Assembly: GCF_005937185.1 (NCBI RefSeq)
Contig: NZ_VCNI01000002.1
Span: forward strand, 1,240,001-1,304,000
Direction of reading: 5' to 3'
Source: Flagellimonas algicola
GTDB taxonomy: Bacteria > Bacteroidota > Bacteroidia > Flavobacteriales > Flavobacteriaceae
Length of the DNA: 64,000 nucleotides
Below the pieces are notes generated by a model that was not told the DNA's origin, ran no database searches, and worked only from the letters and a program-made list of their open reading frames with translations. A program made the translations under genes and the position numbers. Of the stretch, positions 58,540-64,000 are shown piece after piece (the stretch's first letter is position 1; the number at the start of each line of letters is the position of its first letter).

Positions 58540-59439
58540 ATGGCACGAAAAAAAAGCATGTTGGCGGTACAGGGAAGCAAAGGAGACTCCAAACGATTAT
58601 TGAAGGATACTTTTTTCATTTTGATGGGGATTTTTGCCGCTGCTTTTGGCTTGGAGAGTTTCCTTTTGCCCAATGTTTTTATAGATGGGGGAGTAACCGG
58701 GATTTCACTATTGGTTTCTGAAGTGACCGCTGCACCCTTGTGGATTTTGATTGTCCTTATAAACCTTCCTTTTATTTTTATGGGGTACAAGGTCATTGGC
58801 AAACAATTTGCCTTAAAGACGGCCATAGCAATTTTGGGTCTGGCACTTACCTTGGTTTTGATTCAATTCCCAGAGGTGACACAGGATAAATTATTGGTAG
58901 CGGTCTTCGGGGGATTCTTCCTTGGGGCGGGAATTGGACTGTCTATAAGAGGGGGAAGTGTTTTGGATGGCACGGAGGTCTTGGCCATTTTCCTAAGTAG
59001 AAAATGGGGCGTTAAAATTGGGGATATCATCATTCTGGTCAATGTCATCATCTTTCTCGCTGCGGCATATTTACTCTCCATTGAATCGGCACTTTATTCC
59101 ATGCTCACCTATTTGGCTGCATCCAAAACCCTTGATTTTGTTGTGGAAGGAATTGAAGAATATACTGGGGTAACCATCATTTCAAAGAAAAGTGAGGAAA
59201 TCCGTAAAATGATTGTGGAGAAAATGGGCAGAGGACTTACCATTTATGAAGCTAAAGGAGGATATGGAAGCCAGGGAGAACAAAATGAGTACAACGTGAT
59301 TTATACGGTTATCACTCGATTGGAGATTCGAAAATTACATAGCGAGATTGATAAAATTGACAATTCGGCTTTTGTGGTGATGAGCAGTATCAATGATACG
59401 CGCGGTGGCATGGTCAAAAAGAGGTTCCTCGATTCTTAG
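58540..59439 (+). CDS. YitT-family membrane protein (DUF161 + DUF2179)
   Basis: 299 residues: five membrane helices in the YitT_membrane part (~20-210, with AFGLESFLLPNVFIDGGVTGISLL and IGLSIRGGSVLDGTEVLA), then the soluble DUF2179 domain (~215-290, GVTIISKKSEEIRKMIVEKMGRGLTIYEAKGGY). Function unknown. It starts nine bases behind the TolC gene, so it is in the export operon or read with it. Confidence 0.92.
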   Translation: MARKKSMLAVQGSKGDSKRLLKDTFFILMGIFAAAFGLESFLLPNVFIDGGVTGISLLVSEVTAAPLWILIVLINLPFIFMGYKVIGKQFALKTAIAILGLALTLVLIQFPEVTQDKLLVAVFGGFFLGAGIGLSIRGGSVLDGTEVLAIFLSRKWGVKIGDIIILVNVIIFLAAAYLLSIESALYSMLTYLAASKTLDFVVEGIEEYTGVTIISKKSEEIRKMIVEKMGRGLTIYEAKGGYGSQGEQNEYNVIYTVITRLEIRKLHSEIDKIDNSAFVVMSSINDTRGGMVKKRFLDS

Positions 59440-59545
59440 TAATACCAAAATTGTAGCCTTTCTTTTGGATTGAAACAAGCTTGTTAGTTTTTAGTCCATT
59501 TTCCAACCAATGACAAATATCAGATTTTTAGTCTCTTATGGGGGC

Positions 59546-59553
59546 TATTTTTG
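59546..59553 (+). promoter_or_regulatory. -7 element in front of the thioredoxin-like gene
   Basis: Perfect TATTTTTG, 13 bases before the ATG. Transcription would begin about seven bases before the start codon, i.e. an almost leaderless mRNA. Confidence 0.45.
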
Positions 59554-59566
59554 AAGCAAAAAAGGA

Positions 59567-60199
59567 ATGGAAGTAGCTGAAGCAAAAATACAGAGGAACC
59601 CATTGGAACTTATCCGCGAAGGAATTTCAAAGGGGATGGAATATGGGGATTATCGCAGCATGGTGGAGCAATTGGCCAAAAATGGACAAACCACAGGACC
59701 GGAGCAACTGGAATCCCTGATCAATTATACCGAACTCAACGACCGCCGAATGAAGCGGTGGGATAAGACCATCAAAATATCAGAAGAAGCGCAACAGAGG
59801 ATTGAAGAAGTGAAGTCCAAACTTGTTTTTCTGGTTTTGAGCGAAAGCTGGTGCGGGGATGCTGCACCCAGTCTTCCAGTAATGAACAAGATTGCGGAAC
59901 TAAATCCGAATATCGAATTTAAAGTTGTGCTTCGGGATGAGCATCTAGATTTAATGAATCAATTCCTGACCAATGGCTCACAATCCATACCAAAGCTTGT
60001 TATTTTGGACAAGGACGCTGATGCAATAGTTGGGGAATGGGGTCCTAGACCCAGCATCGCGACCCAAATGGTGGAAGACTTCAAAAAAGAGCACGGATCA
60101 CTTACATCCGAATTTAAGCAAGATCTTCAGGTTTGGTACAACAAGGACAAAGGGCAAAACACTTTAAGCGATTTATTGGAATTACTTCCCTTGGAATAA
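59567..60199 (+). CDS. Thioredoxin-fold protein with CGD instead of CxxC
   Basis: 210 residues, cytoplasmic. The thioredoxin-like strand-helix is VFLVLSESWCGDAAPSLPVMNKIA; the second Cys of the usual CxxC is absent (WCGDAA), so it is a one-Cys member (thioredoxin_9 type). The cis-Pro loop QSIPKLVIL is kept. It cannot form the standard internal disulfide, so it may reduce or bind partners in a mixed disulfide. An N-terminal helical region of ~80 residues precedes the domain. It is convergent with the tonB-like gene (18-base overlap). Confidence 0.88.
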   Translation: MEVAEAKIQRNPLELIREGISKGMEYGDYRSMVEQLAKNGQTTGPEQLESLINYTELNDRRMKRWDKTIKISEEAQQRIEEVKSKLVFLVLSESWCGDAAPSLPVMNKIAELNPNIEFKVVLRDEHLDLMNQFLTNGSQSIPKLVILDKDADAIVGEWGPRPSIATQMVEDFKKEHGSLTSEFKQDLQVWYNKDKGQNTLSDLLELLPLE

Positions 60200-60901
60200 A
60201 TAGGTAATGGTACCAATCTGTTGAGCCTTGGAATCTGGGCTAAACCGTGCTTTTAGCGCATAGGTAATGGCATTTTCAATAAGGCAGTAGTTAGTGGTGC
60301 CGGAGCTACTATCGTTAAAATCAGCTTCGGTAACGTAGCCGTTACTATCCACTTTTATATTGATGACCACTTTTCCACCTTCAATACAGGTGTAAATGGG
60401 TGGAGGCAAGGAATACGCATTTCGCTCAACCAATGAAAATGAAATTGAAGTGCGCCTATCCTTTAAATAATTGGTAAATTCTTCTTTTTGAGCCTCTCTT
60501 TCACCAAGCAGCTCTTTTTTTTCCTCCCGTTTTGCAGCCAATTCCTTAAGTTGGTTGGCAAAATCTGCATCAGCTTCCGAAAATTCGCCTTCTTCACTGT
60601 TCAAGGCCCTTTCTTCCATGAGTTCTTCAAGGGTTTTTAGAGGCTCCGGGTTGCCTATGGTAGGTTTGGCCGTTTCATTAAAGGCCATATGGCTCTTTAT
60701 GGGTTCGTTGTTGGCCAGCTCCTCCAAGCGCTCCTCTTCCTCTTTCAGCAACTCTTCGATATCTTCATCATCCAAGCTCATTTCAATAACATATTCTTCC
60801 TCTTGCATCCCGCCCAAATGAATGTTGAAAAGCAACAAAACGATAATGGACATGGAGAAAAAAGTTATTAAAAACGATAACTGGTTTCTGTTCAGATTCA
60901 T
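60182..60901 (-). CDS. TonB-like energy transducer
   Basis: 239 residues: N-terminal membrane helix (LSFLITFFSMSIIVLLLFNIHL), then a very acidic, helical linker (EEEEYVIEMSLDDEDIEELLKEEEER) instead of the Pro-rich linker of E. coli TonB, and a C-terminal TonB-type domain (KVVINIKVDSNGYVTEADFNDS, ITYALKARFSPDSKAQQIGTITYLFQGK). It may energise some of the TonB receptors of this genome; ExbB/ExbD are not adjacent. Confidence 0.8.
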   Translation of the reverse strand: MNLNRNQLSFLITFFSMSIIVLLLFNIHLGGMQEEEYVIEMSLDDEDIEELLKEEEERLEELANNEPIKSHMAFNETAKPTIGNPEPLKTLEELMEERALNSEEGEFSEADADFANQLKELAAKREEKKELLGEREAQKEEFTNYLKDRRTSISFSLVERNAYSLPPPIYTCIEGGKVVINIKVDSNGYVTEADFNDSSSGTTNYCLIENAITYALKARFSPDSKAQQIGTITYLFQGK

Positions 60902-60978
60902 GGTCTTATTATAACCGCTTTTTTTTAAAATTATTTTACACCAAGGGTTGCCGAAACTACTGGAATCGGGAAAGAAAT

Positions 60979-61677
60979 TTATCCTTCCATTCCAAGATTT
61001 GCCTTGAAAACCATTGGCGTGACGGAATTATCTACGTTAAAATCACCTATTTTGGTTCTTCTCAGAGCCGAGAGATAGGCTCCAGACTGCACGGATTTAC
61101 CATAATCATGGGCCATGGACCGGATATAGGTGCCTTTGCTACAAACTATTCTAAAGTCCACATGTGGTATATGAATCTTGGTTATTTCGAAGGTGTGGAT
61201 TTCAACTTTTCGAGACTTAATTTCCACTTCCTTTCCTTCTCGAGCGAACTCATAAAGCCGTTTACCATCCTTTTTTAAGGCAGAGAATACAGGAGGCACT
61301 TGGTCGATTTCGCCCAAAAAGCCGATTGTGGCATCAAAGAGCAGTTCATCCGTAATGTGATCAATGGGAAAGTTTTGGTTTACTTCGGTTTCCATATCAT
61401 AGGATGGGGTTGTGGCGCCCAAAGTAAATGTCCCCGTATATTCTTTGATCTGTCCTTGGAGCTCAGGAATTTTTTTGGTGAATTTTCCGGTGCAGATAAT
61501 CAATAGGCCTGTGGCCAAAGGATCCAAGGTGCCGGCGTGGCCAATCTTTATTTTTTTTAGGTCAAATTTCTTCCGAATGGCCCACTTTAAGGCATTCACA
61601 GCTTGGAACGAGCTCCACTCGAGTGGTTTGTCTATGAGCAATATCTGCCCGTTTAAGAAATCTTCTTTGGTCTTCAA
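60979..61677 (-). CDS. truB: tRNA pseudouridine(55) synthase
   Basis: 232 residues. Makes pseudouridine 55 in the T-loop of tRNAs. The catalytic Asp is in GHAGTLDPLATGLL (~residue 50), preceded by LLIDKPLEWSSFQAVN and followed by the KEYTGTFTLGATTPSYD strand. The C-terminal PUA domain of the E. coli enzyme is absent, as is usual for this length. It belongs to the ftsX - DUF3098 - uppP - truB series on the minus strand; 47 bases separate it from uppP. Confidence 0.97.
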   Translation of the reverse strand: MKTKEDFLNGQILLIDKPLEWSSFQAVNALKWAIRKKFDLKKIKIGHAGTLDPLATGLLIICTGKFTKKIPELQGQIKEYTGTFTLGATTPSYDMETEVNQNFPIDHITDELLFDATIGFLGEIDQVPPVFSALKKDGKRLYEFAREGKEVEIKSRKVEIHTFEITKIHIPHVDFRIVCSKGTYIRSMAHDYGKSVQSGAYLSALRRTKIGDFNVDNSVTPMVFKANLGMEG

Positions 61678-61724
61678 TGCCCTATAACTTTTTGGGACTA
61701 AAGGTAAGAATCGTCATGGAAAGG

Positions 61725-62519
61725 TTATCCCCAAATACTCCAGGCAATGGCAATAAGCCCTATGATGAAACAATAAATGGCAAAATAGGTAAGCTTACTT
61801 TGCCGAACCAATTTAATCATCCAGGTACAGGCAGCCAAACCAGCGATAAATGCGGCAATAAAACCTGCGCCCATAGCAACGGCCTGATCTCCTGCAAAAT
61901 CTATCTCGCCACTTAAAATATCTTTGGCCATTTTTCCCAAAATCAGCGGTACTACCATCAAAAAAGAAAATCGAGCTGACTTGGACTTGTCCACACCCAA
62001 AAGCACGGCTGCAGAGATGGTGGCTCCACTTCTTGAAATACCTGGTAAGATGGCAACGGCCTGCGCCATACCAATCACAAAGGCACTGCGGTAGGACACA
62101 CCCTTGTCCGTAGTCTTGGCCAAATCGGCCAAATATAAAAGGATGGCGGTAATCAGTAGCATTATGCCCACAATGATGATGGCGCCATCAAAAAAGACCT
62201 CTAGAAAGTCCTCCAAGAAAAAGCCAACAAGCGCAGCAGGAATCATGGAAATGATAATTTTCAAGGAAAATTGGGTTTCTTCATTCCATTTGAATTGAAA
62301 AAGGCCTCGAATAATTTCCCATACATCTTTTCGAAAAACAACTATGGTACTCAGTGCGGTGGCAAAATGGAGCACCACGGTAAATAACAAGCTCTCCTCC
62401 GGAAGTGATTCCGCGCCCAAAATGGCTTTGCCCAATTCTAAATGTCCACTTGAAGATACAGGTAAAAACTCGGTAAGTCCTTGAATAATTCCAAGGATAA
62501 TCGCATCGATTAACTCCAA
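61725..62519 (-). CDS. uppP: Undecaprenyl-diphosphatase
   Basis: 264 residues, eight predicted membrane helices. Recycles the C55 lipid carrier for peptidoglycan and O-antigen synthesis. The catalytic signatures are QGLTEFLPVSSSGHLE near residues 14-29 and PGISRSGATISA near 159-170. Normal length for BacA/UppP. It follows the DUF3098 gene by one base. Confidence 0.97.
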   Translation of the reverse strand: MELIDAIILGIIQGLTEFLPVSSSGHLELGKAILGAESLPEESLLFTVVLHFATALSTIVVFRKDVWEIIRGLFQFKWNEETQFSLKIIISMIPAALVGFFLEDFLEVFFDGAIIIVGIMLLITAILLYLADLAKTTDKGVSYRSAFVIGMAQAVAILPGISRSGATISAAVLLGVDKSKSARFSFLMVVPLILGKMAKDILSGEIDFAGDQAVAMGAGFIAAFIAGLAACTWMIKLVRQSKLTYFAIYCFIIGLIAIAWSIWG

Positions 62520-62520
62520 A

Positions 62521-62784
62521 CTATTTTTTGTTTTTGCTAGGATTCAACAAAATGGCATAGACCTGTATTCCAAGACCTATGAGCACCAAAGTGGGTGCCA
62601 AGCGTATTCTTCTAAAATTGTAGATATCAGGATTGAAAACATTGGGGTCGTCGCTGCCACCACCGCTCATCAAGATAAATCCAAGGGCAATAAAAGCCAG
62701 ACCTATGAAAAGAAATACATAGTTTTTTTTCTGAAAGATGAACTGCCTGCTAGTGTTAGGGGTTTGCTTATTTTTCTTACTCAT
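62521..62784 (-). CDS. DUF3098 small membrane protein
   Basis: 87 residues: basic N-terminus, two membrane helices (~25-42 FLFIGLAFIALGFILMSG and ~62-80) separated by a loop with NPDIYNFRRIRLAP. This is DUF3098, almost always found between ftsX and uppP in Bacteroidota, which points to a role at the divisome or in wall synthesis, but nothing is proven. Confidence 0.9.
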   Translation of the reverse strand: MSKKNKQTPNTSRQFIFQKKNYVFLFIGLAFIALGFILMSGGGSDDPNVFNPDIYNFRRIRLAPTLVLIGLGIQVYAILLNPSKNKK

Positions 62785-62793
62785 GCCGTAAAG

Positions 62794-63672
62794 TTAATAA
62801 TAAAGATCATCCGTTCTCAGATTTAGAAAACGCTGGGTGGCAATATGGGTGCTGCCCCAAGAAATTATGACTCCCAAACCAAAGACTCCGCCAAATAAGA
62901 GGACCAGAATCAGAACGTCCTGGAATATATTCAACTCAGGGAAATTTGTATTCACATAGTACAGAACCACTCCTAAAGCAATCAGCGCCAAAGTGGCTCC
63001 CAACATCCCCAATCTTATATTTTGCCAGATAAAGGGCTTTCTGATAAATTTTTTCGTAGCTCCAACCATTTGCATGGTCTTGATAATGAATCGTTTAGAA
63101 TAAATGGAAAGCCGAATGGAACTGTTGATCAATAAGACCGCTATAGCGGTAAATAAAGCACTTGCCACCAAAATCCAAATACTGATTTTACGGGCATTAT
63201 CATTGAGCAATGAAATCAGTGGTTTGTCATAGCTCACCTCTTCCACATAAGTTTTGGTATTGATATCCGATGCAATTTCCTCTATCTGGTTGGGAGAGAC
63301 AAAATCTGCTTTGAGGTTGACGTCTATCGAATTTTTTAGCGGGTTATAGCCCAAAAATTCCACAAAATTCTCCCCTATATCCTCGCTGTATTGTTCCGCA
63401 GCATCTTCTTTGGAAACATAATGGGCAGATTTTGTATAGTCTGCCAAAGCCAAGCTTTTTTGCAACTGCTCAATTTCTACAGGTTTGGCATTATCCTTTA
63501 AGAACACGGAAATAGTAATCTGTTCTTTAAAATGGTCCCCGAGTTTTTTGGTGTTCAGGACCAGCAGTCCTAAAACCCCTACTAAAAATAGCACCAAAGC
63601 AATGCTCAAAACCACAGAAAAGTAAGAGGAAATTAGCCTTCTACGCTGATATCGTTCAATATATTGGCTCAT
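62794..63672 (-). CDS. ftsX: Cell division ABC permease FtsX
   Basis: 292 residues: one membrane helix near 18-38, a periplasmic domain (~40-165, with ISVFLKDNAKPVEIEQLQKSL), then three more helices (~170-280). FtsX with FtsE controls peptidoglycan hydrolases at the septum. The segment FIIKTMQMVGATKKFIRKPFIWQN is the FtsX signature. FtsE is not in the window. It is the first gene of the group ftsX - DUF3098 - uppP - truB and is divergent from leuS. Confidence 0.95.
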   Translation of the reverse strand: MSQYIERYQRRRLISSYFSVVLSIALVLFLVGVLGLLVLNTKKLGDHFKEQITISVFLKDNAKPVEIEQLQKSLALADYTKSAHYVSKEDAAEQYSEDIGENFVEFLGYNPLKNSIDVNLKADFVSPNQIEEIASDINTKTYVEEVSYDKPLISLLNDNARKISIWILVASALFTAIAVLLINSSIRLSIYSKRFIIKTMQMVGATKKFIRKPFIWQNIRLGMLGATLALIALGVVLYYVNTNFPELNIFQDVLILVLLFGGVFGLGVIISWGSTHIATQRFLNLRTDDLYY

Positions 63673-63728
63673 ATAGGAAAATCAGTATGTAAAAATAGAA
63701 AAGTAAATCGTAATTAGGGGATTAAAGC

Positions 63729-63736
63729 TATTTTTG
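63729..63736 (+). promoter_or_regulatory. -7 element of the leuS promoter
   Basis: Perfect TATTTTTG, 24 bases before the leuS ATG. The divergent ftsX has a near match (TATTTTTA, minus strand 63690-63697). Confidence 0.5.
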
Positions 63737-63760
63737 CAATTCGAAAATGACGCGAAGACC

Positions 63761-64000
63761 ATGGATTACAATTTCAGGGAGATAGAAGCCAAATGGCAAA
63801 AATACTGGGCCAAGAACCAGACGTTCAAAGCTTCCAACAATTCCGACAAGCCCAAATACTATGTTTTGGATATGTTTCCTTATCCATCTGGAGCTGGGCT
63901 ACATGTTGGACATCCCCTAGGATATATCGCCAGTGACATCTATGCGCGTTACAAAAGGCATAATGGGTTCAATGTGCTGCATCCCATGGGCTATGATTCC
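63761..64000 (+). CDS. leuS: Leucyl-tRNA synthetase, N-terminal part (3' truncated by window edge)
   Basis: The first 80 codons of a class I aminoacyl-tRNA synthetase. Start [16 protein letters not shown], then [29 protein letters not shown]: the HIGH-type ATP-binding motif reads HVGH and the following GYIASDI is LeuS-specific. The KMSKS motif and the rest are outside the window. An ATG at 63748 is in another frame. Confidence 0.96.
   Translation, partial: MDYNFREIEAKWQKYWAKNQTFKASNNSDKPKYYVLDMFPYPSGAGLHVGHPLGYIASDIYARYKRHNGFNVLHPMGYDS

Overview
This window comes from a marine-type member of the Flavobacteriaceae (Bacteroidota), probably close to the Muricauda/Allomuricauda group. Evidence: the gliding genes gldE and gldD sit behind mutY and ssb; there are SusC-type TonB receptors with an N-terminal carboxypeptidase-like domain; domain families typical of the phylum recur (DUF4199, DUF3127, DUF3098, DUF4301); several promoters carry the TAnnTTTG -7 element of the phylum; and TTG starts are frequent. 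The window looks chromosomal. I saw no phage, insertion sequence, CRISPR array, rRNA or tRNA.

Layout. 1-7.7 kb: end of a flotillin gene, bioB, a JmjC/cupin oxygenase-like gene, recX with a lipoprotein glycosidase, then rng, a 29-codon basic ribosome-associated gene and HU on the minus strand. 7.8-11.2 kb: mutY-ssb-gldE-gldD. 11.2-13.9 kb: a minus-strand operon with a Met/His-rich barrel, a PepSY membrane protein and a Cys-containing small protein, probably for a metal. 14-17.4 kb: an M16 peptidase pair. 17.5-19 kb: DUF4199, rplU (with an unusual tail) and rpmA. 19.1-24.6 kb: TonB receptor plus beta-propeller phytase, then a D-amino-acid lyase and a DinB-like gene. 24.7-31.2 kb: a second TonB receptor divergent from a LytS/LytTR two-component pair, then an M61 peptidase. 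31.3-36.3 kb: ahcY, a phosphopantetheinyl transferase and a thiamine salvage operon ending in DUF4301. 36.3-41.2 kb: a terminator-rich spacer with a small membrane ORF, a secreted PepSY-like protein, a sigma-54 response regulator and a hybrid kinase. 41.3-45.3 kb: a TPP riboswitch with its TonB receptor, an oxidoreductase and a Rieske-like lipoprotein. 45.4-53.3 kb: greA, a HIT protein, a kinase, DUF3127, an atoE-like transporter, aat, tag and small secreted proteins. 53.4-60.2 kb: TetR regulator, ABC/HlyD/TolC export set, YitT and a thioredoxin-like protein. 60.2-64 kb: tonB-like gene, truB, uppP, DUF3098, ftsX and the start of leuS.

How genes fit together. Thiamine acquisition is split into a riboswitch-controlled outer-membrane receptor (41.3 kb) and an operon with a thiamine-binding protein, a PnuC/PnuT permease and a P-loop kinase (33.4 kb). 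Phytate use is suggested by receptor plus phytase. A NtrC-type regulator has a convincing candidate target next door: a secreted protein with a sigma-54-like promoter and an upstream palindrome. The LytTR pair has a matching tandem repeat in front of it. The most unusual protein is the ABC ATPase of the 54-58 kb export set, which keeps Walker A but has lost the signature, Walker B and H-loop residues.
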